Assembly: GCA_050748485.1 (NCBI GenBank)
Contig: JBOGPP010000127.1
Location: 15,180-79,179, forward strand
DNA from: TH5896 sp050748485
GTDB taxonomy: Archaea; Thermoproteota; Nitrososphaeria; Nitrososphaerales; Nitrososphaeraceae
Direction of reading: 5' to 3'
Length of the DNA stretch: 64,000 bases
Shown here: one piece after another, positions 53,309-62,344 of the stretch
How positions within the stretch are numbered: the stretch's first letter is position 1
How the letters are laid out: each line of letters begins with the position of its first letter
The notes under the pieces: generated by a model
Database searches by the model: none
Seen by the model: the letters and a program-made list of their open reading frames with translations, nothing else
Told to the model about the DNA's origin: nothing
Position numbers and translations under genes: made by a program

Positions 53309-54391
53309 ATGAAGATAAAATTTGGATTTACTCAAGGACTAAACGTTGCAAGACTTGGATTAGACGAAACTCAGATTATGACTGCATGTCAAATGGCAGA
53401 CAGAATGAACTATGATTCCGTGTGGATGATGGATCATTCAAACGTTCCTCAGTGGAAGAATGCGGTCGTTAATGACGCGTGGTTGATGTTATCAGCCATA
53501 GGAGCAGTGACTCAGAATGTTGAACTAGGCACTTGCGTCACCGATGCTATTAGGAGGCATCCTTCGACCATTGCACAGTCTACGATAACCCTGGACAGGA
53601 TAACAAAAGGGCGGTCAATTCTAGGAATAGGAGCGGGTGAAGCTCAAAACGTAGTAGACTTTGGTATTGAATTTGAGAAACCTGTGACAAAATTCAAAGA
53701 ACAGTTAGAAGTGATCGAAAAATTGTTCGGGTCTGACCCAGACAATCGTGTAAACTATGATGGTAGCTACTACAAGCTGATAAATGCCTGCCTACAAACG
53801 AAGAGTATTCGTAAACCCCGTCCACCAATTTACATAGCAGCAGGAGCGCCCAAGACATTAGATTTATGTGCACGTTACGGAGACGGATGGATCCCCATTG
53901 GGTACACACCTGAACTTTTTAAACATCACGCTTCGGTGATCAGAGAAAAGGTAAAAGAACATGATAGGAATCTAGACGATTTCCAGTTCGCTAACGACGT
54001 GGACATATACTTCACTGAAGATGGGGAGGAGGCATGGAACAAGATGAAGAATGCCGTGAAAGTTAGCTTGTACAAACCGGAATTACTCAAGGTCCACAAT
54101 ATCGAACAAGACTCAGAGTTCGACTTTCGGAGGTATTTTACAGAGTATGCAATGAACAAGCCCGAATTGATGCAGCAGATGAAACGTGCAGCTCTCAAGA
54201 TTCCTGATAATGTTGCTAGGTCGGCAATAGGAGTGGGCAGGCCCGATGATGTAATAGAAATGCTTGAACGGTTCATTAAGGCTGGAACCAACCACTTTAT
54301 TATACGCTTCTGGGGTGAAGGCTATTTCAAGAATATTGAGACGTTCGGGAACAAGGTAATACCGTATTTCAAAGATAGGAAAGACAACTGA
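53309..54391 (+). CDS. LLM-class F420/flavin-dependent oxidoreductase (Mer-like)
   Basis: A 360-residue luciferase-like barrel, closer to methylenetetrahydromethanopterin reductase than the copy at 23117. Motifs: DRMNYDSVWMMDH, VELGTCVTDAIRRHPSTIAQ, SILGIGAGEAQNVVDFGI, PPIYIAAGAPKTLDLCARYG and a C-terminal GRPDDVIEML. Cofactor F420 is expected but not proven. AGGGGG lies upstream of the ATG, and TTTTTAAATA at about 53229-53238 may be its promoter. Confidence 0.83.
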   Translation: MKIKFGFTQGLNVARLGLDETQIMTACQMADRMNYDSVWMMDHSNVPQWKNAVVNDAWLMLSAIGAVTQNVELGTCVTDAIRRHPSTIAQSTITLDRITKGRSILGIGAGEAQNVVDFGIEFEKPVTKFKEQLEVIEKLFGSDPDNRVNYDGSYYKLINACLQTKSIRKPRPPIYIAAGAPKTLDLCARYGDGWIPIGYTPELFKHHASVIREKVKEHDRNLDDFQFANDVDIYFTEDGEEAWNKMKNAVKVSLYKPELLKVHNIEQDSEFDFRRYFTEYAMNKPELMQQMKRAALKIPDNVARSAIGVGRPDDVIEMLERFIKAGTNHFIIRFWGEGYFKNIETFGNKVIPYFKDRKDN

Positions 54392-54394
54392 GTT

Positions 54395-55462
54395 TTAGTT
54401 GAAGTATGAGTCAATTAAACTCTGATTTTTTGAGGCCGGCTTCTTTCCTATTTGACCTGGGCTTTCTCCTTCCCGTTTGTTTTGCCACATGAGAGCCTCT
54501 GCTTCATAACCTAAGCTCCGCAGTCTCATAGCAAGATAATCTGCAAATCCGTGAATTGTGTACACTTTCTCAGGTTTGCAGTGCTTTACGATTTCGAGCA
54601 ACTCGTTGCAATCAGAATGATCGCTTATTGGAATTGCATAATCTAAGCCCATCACCTGCCCAAATCTTGCTCTTGTAGCCCAACCGGTGAAACCTACCGT
54701 AACTGCATTGCAACACGATTTCATAGTTTTGACGAATTCTGCACCCCTGCTCATAAAAGGAGATATCATTATCCATGGTACACCACGTTGAAACATTCCT
54801 CTCTCCCTTGCTTGTGAAAAAGACATACCTTCTTTCAATGGTACTCCCAATTGCCTATAGACAGAGTTCATTTCGTGCACTGATTCATGGACGATCAGAG
54901 GATCCCAATGCCTAAAAAATTCAGTGAGCAGTTGAGCCTTTCCTAATGGATAGCCCATTAAAATCAATGGAATGCCTCGGCTATACATCTTCGATATCAA
55001 CTCATTGGTTTTGTGAATGCATTGCTCCAGAGAAGGAAAAACATACTCTGGTCTTGCGAAAGTAGATTCCACGATTAAGTTCTTAGCTTTGGGAAGCCTT
55101 ACACCCTTTAAGAAAGCTCGATCACGTATCGATATGTCTCCGGTATAAAAGAGCTCATCAGGAATCAGAAAGCCTCTCGAACCTAAAATATGTCCGGTAT
55201 CCACAAGATCGTATTCCTCAGGTGTCGCTATTGGTGCTTCCAAGTCATGCCCTCTAGAATTAGCTATCACTGCTGTGGCTTCAGAAGCTAATATTTTCCG
55301 TGAGCCATTTCGTTGCTTTCTACGCAAAGAAAGATGATCCGTGTGAGCGTGTGAAACAAACGTAAAGTCAGATTGAGAGTCTCGCTTAGGATCCAACGAG
55401 ATAGACTTACCGCCAACTTCAACTGCCAAGACTCCATCATTAATTGCGACTTGGATTCTCAA
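54395..55462 (-). CDS. Metallo-beta-lactamase/beta-CASP nuclease with PIP-box-like C-terminus
   Basis: A 355-residue MBL-fold exonuclease of the COG1236 group. Zinc ligands are H38, H40, D42 and H43 in SHAHTDHLSL, then GHILGSRGF, YTGDIS, an ESTFARPE segment, and in the beta-CASP part a Gly-rich LMGYPLGKAQLL and ISDHSDCNEL. A short flexible, Lys-rich stretch leads to the last residues QSLIDSYFN, which match the PCNA-binding PIP-box pattern QxxIxxYF at the very end. This suggests a DNA-repair or Okazaki-fragment role rather than RNA processing. It is convergent with the Mer-like gene. Confidence 0.8.
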   Translation of the reverse strand: MRIQVAINDGVLAVEVGGKSISLDPKRDSQSDFTFVSHAHTDHLSLRRKQRNGSRKILASEATAVIANSRGHDLEAPIATPEEYDLVDTGHILGSRGFLIPDELFYTGDISIRDRAFLKGVRLPKAKNLIVESTFARPEYVFPSLEQCIHKTNELISKMYSRGIPLILMGYPLGKAQLLTEFFRHWDPLIVHESVHEMNSVYRQLGVPLKEGMSFSQARERGMFQRGVPWIMISPFMSRGAEFVKTMKSCCNAVTVGFTGWATRARFGQVMGLDYAIPISDHSDCNELLEIVKHCKPEKVYTIHGFADYLAMRLRSLGYEAEALMWQNKREGESPGQIGKKPASKNQSLIDSYFN

Positions 55463-55602
55463 TCTAGAACCCTTGACCCCTTCTTCGCCGAAGTATTTTA
55501 ATGTTGATGTGTGCGAACAGCCACCTTAACGAACCTGTTTGGAGCGGACTGCGCCACGATTCAGATAAATAATAGCAAACAAGCAAATGTACGAGTTAAT
55601 TT

Positions 55603-56226
55603 ATGAAACTCGCCATACTGATATCCGGCCGAGGAAGCAATATGGATGCAATACTAACGGCTATTAAGCAGGGGCATATGCCGCAAGCTCAGCCGGTTTT
55701 GGTTCTTTCAAATCTGCCGGAAGCACGTGGTCTTACTATCGCGAGAGAAAAGTTTGGATTGCATACCGAAGTGTTAGTTAGCAACGATCTTAAGGGTTGG
55801 GAGTACGACAAAAATGTGACGACTTTGCTTCAAAAATACGAAATATCTCCAACAAATGGTCTGATTTGTCTGGCAGGTTTCATGAGATTGTTGAGCCCTC
55901 AATTTGTCTCCCTCTTCAGAAATAGAATTATAAACATTCACCCTTCATTACTTCCTTCCTTTCCTGGGTTACATGCTCAACGCCAAGCCTTAGAATATGG
56001 GGTAAAGATAAGCGGTTGCACAGTCCATTTTGTTGATAAGGGATTAGACACTGGCCCTATTATCATCCAAAAGAGCACCCCCGTCCTGCAATCTGACACC
56101 GAAGGATCCTTATCCGACCGTATCCTAAGAGATGAACATCTAGTCTATCCCGAGGCAATTAAGTTGATTACAGAAGACAGGGTCAAGATCTCGGGAAGGA
56201 TGGTATTGATCAATGGTGAGCACTAG
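55603..56226 (+). CDS. purN: Phosphoribosylglycinamide formyltransferase (folate-dependent)
   Basis: GART, 207 residues: LAILISGRGSNMDAIL, LCLAGFMRLLSPQFV, the catalytic NIHPSLLPSFPG and HFVDKGLDTGPII. It transfers formyl from 10-formyl-THF to GAR, unlike the formate-using PurT. It lies next to 5-formyl-THF cyclo-ligase and convergent purD. Confidence 0.95.
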   Translation: MKLAILISGRGSNMDAILTAIKQGHMPQAQPVLVLSNLPEARGLTIAREKFGLHTEVLVSNDLKGWEYDKNVTTLLQKYEISPTNGLICLAGFMRLLSPQFVSLFRNRIINIHPSLLPSFPGLHAQRQALEYGVKISGCTVHFVDKGLDTGPIIIQKSTPVLQSDTEGSLSDRILRDEHLVYPEAIKLITEDRVKISGRMVLINGEH

Positions 56227-56348
56227 CAAAGAATCAATGAGGGTTTTGGGTTTTAGGCATTACATGAATTAATCTAAGTTGGCTGCGTCGCAAAAGGTGT
56301 TCATGTGTGAAGGAATACAATAAAAAGGTGTTCTGAGATGATCAAAAG

Positions 56349-56948
56349 GTGACGTACGCATCGAGTTCTAGCATTGCTACAAGTAAGAAAATCTTGCGGA
56401 GTGAAATGTTGGCCAAAAGGGACGGTCTAACTGAATTAGAAATACATAACAAGAGTAAGCAGATACAAGAAACATTTGCAGCTAGCCACTTCTTTAAGGA
56501 ATCTAGAGTATTGGGGGTGTATTTAGCTCATGGCTCAGAGGTTAGGACCCAGAGAATTATTGAAGCAGGTTTTGAAAACAAGAAGATTATAGGTGTGCCT
56601 CGAGTCATAGATTCATCATCAATAAAGTTCTATGAGATCGAACCCTCTAGTATAAATTTTCTTCTCAAGGGAAAATTCGGTATTCCAGAGCCGAAAGGAA
56701 CAGAAAGAGATATCACTAAATTAATAGATCTGCTGATCGTTCCGGGCATCGTTTTTGATTTACACGGTTACAGATTAGGTCACGGAATGGGATACTACGA
56801 TAGGTTTCTAAAAAGTAAAGAAAATATGACAGTTATTGGGCTAGCATTCGATTTTCAGCTTACAAAGACACGGTTTCTCCCCCATGATAATCATGACATG
56901 AAGATTGACAATATCTTAACCGAGACAGGCTTCATCCCAATGATCTAG
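56349..56948 (+). CDS. 5-formyltetrahydrofolate cyclo-ligase family protein
   Basis: A 199-residue protein with ILRSEMLAKRDGLTELEIHN, a GVYLAHGSEVRTQRII segment, GIPEPKG and the ATP/folate motif VFDLHGYRLGHGMGYYDRFL. It recycles 5-formyl-THF to methenyl-THF. Its place beside purN fits folate-dependent purine formylation. The start is GTG. It overlaps the end of convergent purD by four bases. Confidence 0.88.
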   Translation: MTYASSSSIATSKKILRSEMLAKRDGLTELEIHNKSKQIQETFAASHFFKESRVLGVYLAHGSEVRTQRIIEAGFENKKIIGVPRVIDSSSIKFYEIEPSSINFLLKGKFGIPEPKGTERDITKLIDLLIVPGIVFDLHGYRLGHGMGYYDRFLKSKENMTVIGLAFDFQLTKTRFLPHDNHDMKIDNILTETGFIPMI

Positions 56949-58225
56949 GTTGAACATGTCCCAATATCCTTTCTATAGTATTGTCCACTTTCACCCCAGG
57001 TTATTTCATCGACGACTTCATATGCCCGTTGCCTTGCTTCTCCCAGTTTAGGTGCAAGTGCTGTTACAGAGAGTACTCTTCCACCGTTAGTCGCTATACG
57101 ACCAACGGAATCATGTGTGGTTCCAGAGTGAAATATGTTGATTTCTTTCGGATATGCATTTTTCAAACCGTGTATGATCTGTCCCTTGGGGTACTCCGAA
57201 GGGTAACCCCTTGCAGCCATTACAACACAGACTGAAGTCTGTTCCTTCCATCGCATAGGTGGGAGATCGTCTAATTTGCCAGCCTCTGCAAAGCAGAGAT
57301 ACTCGAAGAGATCAGACTCCATTCTTACCATCAAGGATTGGCATTCAGGATCACCCATCCTAGCATTAAACTCTAATACGCTAGCTTTCCCTTTGTTGTC
57401 AATCATTAATCCAGCATAGAGGAACCCGGTAAAGGAAACTGACTTAGATTTCATAGCGGAAACCGTCCGATCTATGATATTATGAATGATTTCTCTCTGC
57501 AGATCTTGGCTAACATATGGGACCGGGGAAAAACTGCCCATTCCCCCTGTATTAGGACCAATATCACCGTCAGCAATATTCTTGTAGTCTCTACAGGTGG
57601 GAAATGCCTTGATGGTATCACCATCTGAAAGAACTATGAGAGAAACCTCCTTTCCTCTAATTCTTTCCTCGATCACAATTCGGTCGCCTGCTTCGCCAAA
57701 AATTCTTTTTACCATCATCTCTTCAATGGCATTGATTGCCTCTTCCTGGCTCCCGCAAACAATCACTCCTTTCCCGCCTGCTATACCGTCAGCCTTTATA
57801 ACAAGGTCTTGGGATTGCTTTAGCGCATAGTCTGTTGCCTTTTGGTGGTCAGTGAATGATGAAAATTCTGGTGTTGGAATTCCATTGGATCGCAAAATGT
57901 CTTTGGCAAATGACTTGCTTGTTTCAATTTTAGCGGCTCCTGAAGATGGACCAAAAATCCTCAGATCCCTTGCCGAAAAGAAGTCCACAATCCCCGTTGA
58001 AATTGGTGCTTCTGGTCCTACTATTGTAAAACAATTCTTGCTTCGTGCAAACGCAGCTAACCTATCGAACTCATAAGGTTGAATCGGTACATTGTTTACG
58101 GTGCCTGCGTTCCCCGGAGCAAAGTAAACGCCTTCTACGAGACTACTCTGAGCAATTTTCCAGCCCAAGGCATGCTCTCTTCCTCCCCCACCAACTATTA
58201 GGACACATTTACTCGATTGTTTCAA
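56945..58225 (-). CDS. purD: Phosphoribosylamine-glycine ligase
   Basis: GAR synthetase, an ATP-grasp enzyme of 426 residues: VLIVGGGGREHALGWKIA, ATP loop VIKADGIAGGKGVIVC, GPNTGGMGSFSPVPYV, and EFNARMGDPECQSLMVRM. It joins glycine to phosphoribosylamine. It is convergent with the cyclo-ligase. Confidence 0.95.
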   Translation of the reverse strand: MKQSSKCVLIVGGGGREHALGWKIAQSSLVEGVYFAPGNAGTVNNVPIQPYEFDRLAAFARSKNCFTIVGPEAPISTGIVDFFSARDLRIFGPSSGAAKIETSKSFAKDILRSNGIPTPEFSSFTDHQKATDYALKQSQDLVIKADGIAGGKGVIVCGSQEEAINAIEEMMVKRIFGEAGDRIVIEERIRGKEVSLIVLSDGDTIKAFPTCRDYKNIADGDIGPNTGGMGSFSPVPYVSQDLQREIIHNIIDRTVSAMKSKSVSFTGFLYAGLMIDNKGKASVLEFNARMGDPECQSLMVRMESDLFEYLCFAEAGKLDDLPPMRWKEQTSVCVVMAARGYPSEYPKGQIIHGLKNAYPKEINIFHSGTTHDSVGRIATNGGRVLSVTALAPKLGEARQRAYEVVDEITWGESGQYYRKDIGTCST

Positions 58226-58410
58226 TAAGTGTAGACAGAAACGCCAAGATGTATTAAATAGTTATGATACAGTTGAGTGAATATCCATTTACTTCGAATA
58301 CTTCCTTCTGTTAGCATTAGCGGGTATAACATTAGGAACATATCAAATAATTTGGCAACATTTCAGTTTAAATAATATGCTATTGCCTATCAAATTAAAG
58401 GGATTTCAGT

Positions 58411-58728
58411 GTGAAAGACTACGACCATGTTATAATATGGACCGATTATTTTAATCGCAATTTATCCCGAAGGAAGGGGAGAAAAGTTTCGAAGGATATT
58501 GCTATCTTTGACCCTTCAATTCAAGAACTGGTTGATGCTTCCAAATCTGCTGGATTTGCTGTAAGCGCTGACAGCACAAACGAAACTGCGAGGTTTCCCA
58601 GAAGGTCATATGTGAGATCGGGTTACGTCATGTTGGCGAAAAATGCAAACTCGAAAAAATCCAATATTATGCTCACGTTAGCGGAAAGGATAGCACAAAA
58701 TCGAGCAAGATTATCAAAAAGACGATAA
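58411..58728 (+). CDS. srp19: Signal recognition particle 19 kDa protein
   Basis: A 105-residue SRP19: DHVIIWTDYFNRNLSRRKGRKV, a central ARFPRRSYVRSGYVMLA and a basic C-terminal tail. It binds 7S RNA and allows SRP54 to assemble. The start is GTG (58411). Gar1 follows about 80 bp later. Confidence 0.9.
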   Translation: MKDYDHVIIWTDYFNRNLSRRKGRKVSKDIAIFDPSIQELVDASKSAGFAVSADSTNETARFPRRSYVRSGYVMLAKNANSKKSNIMLTLAERIAQNRARLSKRR

Positions 58729-58810
58729 CTTATGTGTCAGAAGATCTAAAGAATTTATAATTATGACTATGGAAGCTTGTGACGAAATGTATTGGGGTCA
58801 TAACTGAGGA

Positions 58811-59128
58811 ATGTCATCGACAATTGAAGCTGGAGAAGTCATTCATATTGCTAAGAGTGGTCGCTTGATATTGAAGATTGGCAAAGGTATTGACTTGAAA
58901 CCTGGTGAAAGCCTATTTGATGATGCAGGCAAAAAGGTCGGAAGGGTAACAGAACTCATAGGCCTAGTCAGGGCTCCTTACGCTTCAGTACTTTTGGTAG
59001 ATAGTCGGATTAAGGGAACCTCTGGGAGTAAATTGTTCAGATTTTCATCTCAGAGAGGCGTACCTTCAAAGACTAGGAAGAAATCACGACCGTCTAGGAA
59101 TAAGAGACGTAGTTACAGCAGATCCTAA
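58811..59128 (+). CDS. gar1: H/ACA RNA-protein complex component Gar1
   Basis: A 105-residue protein with the Gar1/Naf1 beta-barrel core (KPGESLFDDAGKKVGRVTEL, APYASVLLV) and an Arg/Lys/Ser-rich C-terminus. It completes the H/ACA pseudouridylation particle with Cbf5, Nop10 and L7Ae. It sits directly after srp19 on the same strand. Confidence 0.88.
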   Translation: MSSTIEAGEVIHIAKSGRLILKIGKGIDLKPGESLFDDAGKKVGRVTELIGLVRAPYASVLLVDSRIKGTSGSKLFRFSSQRGVPSKTRKKSRPSRNKRRSYSRS

Positions 59129-59301
59129 ACCAATGAAAGACAATTAGCTATTCTCTTGCAAACCGGTGTTTGACTCTAGTTCACTATTTTCTGTATTGAC
59201 TATCGCCAATCTTGTGTTTAGAATGCTTTTTTCCACGCATCGATGCGGTTAGTAACATCGAGTCCTGAAACATCTCAGGTGGAAAATAATTCAATTGGTC
59301 G

Positions 59302-59322
59302 ACCCTGTTTACATTACAGGGT
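59302..59322. terminator. Possible hairpin between gar1 and pyrK
   Basis: ACCCTGT-TTACATT-ACAGGGT is a perfect 7-bp stem with a 7-nt loop, lying between the two convergent genes. It could end transcription from either side, though no T-run follows on the plus strand; it may instead be a processing site. Confidence 0.35.
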
Positions 59323-59351
59323 TTGACGGGTTTCTGAATTTTCGAATTCCT

Positions 59352-60203
59352 TCAGCTTTGAGGGATGTAAAAAGATAGTCTTCCACTCTTATCCCTGTAG
59401 CTGACACCAAATTCTGTAAGGTGCCTCAATTGATTCGAATCAAAAATTGTTCCATCCTGACATACTAATCTGTCGTTTATACAGCAACTTCCGCAAATCC
59501 CGATCGCACATTTCATATATCTCTCCAAACTAGCCTCAACCGGTATAGAAAATCTTTCTCCTAATTTCTGAACTCCTTTCATCATTAGTTCAGGTCCGCA
59601 CGTATATAACATTTCAAACTTTTTGGACAGCAGAATCGACTCCGCCAAGTCTACCGTCGATCCCTCGAATCCATAAGTTCCGTCGTCAGTTGAAAACGCA
59701 ATGTTGCCATTATAATTATTGTCAGAAAGTGCTTTCTGAGCCTTGTGCTCGAAAAGTACTTCGTTTCTAGTTCTTGATCCCATGATTAGTGTTGTGTTAA
59801 CGTGATTATTTAGAAGGTCACTGAACAGTCTCACGAGTGGTACTAATCCGGTTCCTCCCCCGATTATGAGCGCATTCCTTAGATTCTTCGGTATCGAGAA
59901 GTAATTTCCATAAGGGCCTCTTATACCAATTCGTTCCCCCCCTTTCTTATAGTAAAGTGCTGTCGAACCCGGTCCATATTTTCTGACCGTAACGGCTCCA
60001 AATTTAATGCTCCCCAGACTTTCAATGCCTACGCTCATAGGTAGCTCTTCGACTTGTGGGATCCATACCATCAAGAATTGTCCTGGCATGGATGCTACAC
60101 TGTACTTGTCCTCGAAAATGATGGTCCGAATAGACGGCGTCTCTACAATTACCTTTTCTATTTGCACAGACCTTAGAATATCAGTATTTGTGTGATCTGC
60201 CAA
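59352..60203 (-). CDS. pyrK: Dihydroorotate dehydrogenase electron-transfer subunit PyrK
   Basis: A 283-residue ferredoxin-reductase-like protein. FAD motif GPGSTALYY and RGPYGNYF, NAD motif ALIIGGGTGLVPLVRLF, YTCGPELMM, and a 2Fe-2S cluster site of four cysteines in CAIGICGSCCINDRLVC. It passes electrons from PyrD to NAD. Its start overlaps the pyrD end by 23 bases. Confidence 0.9.
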   Translation of the reverse strand: MADHTNTDILRSVQIEKVIVETPSIRTIIFEDKYSVASMPGQFLMVWIPQVEELPMSVGIESLGSIKFGAVTVRKYGPGSTALYYKKGGERIGIRGPYGNYFSIPKNLRNALIIGGGTGLVPLVRLFSDLLNNHVNTTLIMGSRTRNEVLFEHKAQKALSDNNYNGNIAFSTDDGTYGFEGSTVDLAESILLSKKFEMLYTCGPELMMKGVQKLGERFSIPVEASLERYMKCAIGICGSCCINDRLVCQDGTIFDSNQLRHLTEFGVSYRDKSGRLSFYIPQS

Positions 60204-61083
60204 CTAGTTCCTTCACGCTCTGATAACCTTTCCGCTCCATGTATTTCACGATCCCACTACTTATGGAATTAAAGATACTCATACCACCAAAGCCTATGGC
60301 TGTTCCCACTTGAACCGCTGCCGCACCCGCTACCATGAATTCTACAGCGTCTTCCCAATTAGACACCCCGCCACATCCAAAGATAGGTACCTTGAATTTT
60401 TTCCAGAGTTCGTAAACACACCTGATAGCAATTGGCTTGATTGAAGGTCCCGAGAGTCCTCCAACCTTGTTGCTTAGAATGGGATTAAAATTATCAATAC
60501 TGATCTTCATAGCTCTTATTGTATTGATTGCGGTAATTCCATCGGCGCCAGCATCTAGAGCGGCTTGAGAGATATCTAGAATATTTGTACTTCCAACGCC
60601 CACTTTTACGAAGACTGGCTTTGAAGTATTGGATTTGGTAGTCTCAACTATCGATTTCACCATTTGTGGATCGTCTCCTACTTCGAGTCCGAGTTTTTGA
60701 ACGTGAGGGCAGGAAAGGTTTATCTCAAATCCGATAATTCCTGACCCGTCGAGTTTTCTCGTCATGATTTCGAAATCTGAAGGATCCGACCCCACCAAGC
60801 TCACTATAAGAGGAATCTTATCATTTGTCTTAATTTCATCGGAAAATGCCTCGTATCCTGGATTGGAAAGCCCAACTGCGTTGATATAGCTCTTGTTCTC
60901 CAATACTACGATTGTAGGATTTCTGTAACCCTCCATAGGATACCTACTAATAGATTTGCTAACTACTGCTCCAGCTCCCTCATCATAAATTCGCTCAAAG
61001 ATGGCTTGAGAGATCCCAAGAAATCCTGATGCAAGAATTATTGGGTTCCTCAAATACATGCCAGCAACCTCGAGATTCAACAT
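60181..61083 (-). CDS. pyrD: Dihydroorotate dehydrogenase catalytic subunit PyrD (class 1B)
   Basis: About 300 residues from the ATG giving MLNLEVAGMY. It shows LRNPIILASGFLG, the orotate-site Asn loop AVGLSNPGYEAF, NLSCPHVQ with the class 1B cysteine, and the FMN-binding GGLSGPSIKPIA and FGCGGVSNWEDA. It oxidises dihydroorotate in pyrimidine synthesis. The frame is open for another 41 codons, but that part looks non-coding and would run into the divergent gene. Confidence 0.92.
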   Translation of the reverse strand: MLNLEVAGMYLRNPIILASGFLGISQAIFERIYDEGAGAVVSKSISRYPMEGYRNPTIVVLENKSYINAVGLSNPGYEAFSDEIKTNDKIPLIVSLVGSDPSDFEIMTRKLDGSGIIGFEINLSCPHVQKLGLEVGDDPQMVKSIVETTKSNTSKPVFVKVGVGSTNILDISQAALDAGADGITAINTIRAMKISIDNFNPILSNKVGGLSGPSIKPIAIRCVYELWKKFKVPIFGCGGVSNWEDAVEFMVAGAAAVQVGTAIGFGGMSIFNSISSGIVKYMERKGYQSVKELVGRSHKY

Positions 61084-61256
61084 ATCACCTTTAATTTCCA
61101 GATTCAACCTCTGTTCACTTTGATTCCTACATTTACAGCAAACAGATATTTTTGTGATACGCTTCATTTGGATTTGGCATGTAAAAATTATGTGTGGAAA
61201 GTTCACAATGTATCCCCTTAATAAAGAAATTTATTAAGCCTAGCGGTGACTTGCAC

Positions 61257-62084
61257 ATGAAGCTAGCATTTAGTACAAATGCCTTCAAGCAATATTCACT
61301 TGAGAATTCAATCATGGAGATAGGAGCTATCGGCTATGAAGGTGTTGAAATTCTGTGTGATGTTCCACATCTTTACCCTCCTTTGTTCCCCAGACGACGC
61401 CTTTCACGCCTAAATACTTTTCTGGGAAAGCAGCATCTAGAAGTTTCCAACTTAAATGCATTTACCCTCTATGCAGTCAATGACGTATACCACCCTTCGT
61501 GGATAGAAATGGATAAGCATTCTACAAATATCCGGCTTATGCATACGATCGATTGCTTGAAAGCAGCCAGATTTCTCGGAGCAAATAATATCTCTACTGA
61601 GGGCGGGGGTCCCCAGACGGGTAATGCACAAGATAGAAAAGATTTACTAAAACTTTTTACCAAAAACATTGAACATGCCGTAAGGATCGCAGAGAGCGAA
61701 AAGGTCAGGATCTTAGTTGAGCCAGAACCTGGATTAATAATAGAAAATTCATTACAAATTACAGAATTTTTGAAGAGTTTTGACTCTAAAAGTATTGGAA
61801 TGAATTGCGATCTGGGACATTTCTTTTGTGTGGGTGAAGACCCTGCCCAAGTTGTGTATCAGCTTATTGATTATATAGGACACTTTCACCTAGCAGACAT
61901 CTCTAGTGACCGGGTACATAATCATTTATTGCCAGGAATGGGATCTATCAACTTTAAGGACATTTTTGATGCAATAAGTTCCGTAGGATATCAAGGTTTC
62001 GTTACAGTTGAACTGTACACCTATCAGGATAATCCTATTGAGGCTGCCAACAGGGCGTATGAATACCTCCAGAAATTCCTCTAA
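61257..62084 (+). CDS. Sugar phosphate isomerase/epimerase-like TIM-barrel protein
   Basis: A 275-residue xylose-isomerase-like barrel from the ATG giving MKLAFSTNAFKQYSLENSI. Features are IGYEGVEILCDVPH, FLGANNISTEGGGPQTG, RILVEPEPGLI, GMNCDLGHFFCVGE and IGHFHLADISSDRVHNHLLP with likely metal ligands. Its product is unknown; relatives isomerise or epimerise small sugars or inositols. The frame is open 21 codons upstream. Confidence 0.8.
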   Translation: MKLAFSTNAFKQYSLENSIMEIGAIGYEGVEILCDVPHLYPPLFPRRRLSRLNTFLGKQHLEVSNLNAFTLYAVNDVYHPSWIEMDKHSTNIRLMHTIDCLKAARFLGANNISTEGGGPQTGNAQDRKDLLKLFTKNIEHAVRIAESEKVRILVEPEPGLIIENSLQITEFLKSFDSKSIGMNCDLGHFFCVGEDPAQVVYQLIDYIGHFHLADISSDRVHNHLLPGMGSINFKDIFDAISSVGYQGFVTVELYTYQDNPIEAANRAYEYLQKFL

Positions 62085-62344
62085 CAAGGAGTATACCGAG
62101 ATTATTATAGGCTAGTAGCATACTAGTACATATGCGTGTAGATACTGTTATACGATAGTATACTATTAGATACTACTCGATAGTGTCCGCTGTGTAGTGG
62201 TATGGTGGTATAATGTTATGGCATTCGGGTGGTATTTGTTAATACATGCACCTTTTCCCCTTCCACTGTAACCTACACAAATATACTGAAAAATAGCTCA
62301 AATGGATAAACGCTCCTATTAATAGGGAGATTTGATAAGTTGCA
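62085..62344. repeat. Palindrome- and TAGTA-rich intergenic segment
   Basis: No gene is visible in these 260 bases. From 62112 to 62200 the sequence is dense in short TAGTA/TACTA words, including TACTAGTA and the perfect 12-bp palindrome ATAGTATACTAT (62155-62166). The 3' half is ordinary and probably holds the promoter of the DUF99 gene. The AT-rich word cluster may be a binding array, a replication or attachment site, or simply low complexity. Confidence 0.4.

Noticed and set aside
58280..58460. Hydrophobic frame upstream of srp19 (YFEYFLLLALAGITLG)
   Set aside because: The frame has no standard start codon after its upstream stop and runs into srp19 in another frame.
58781..58810. C/D-like GTGACGA and CTGA before gar1
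   Set aside because: The spacing is too short for a guide RNA and the C box is degenerate.
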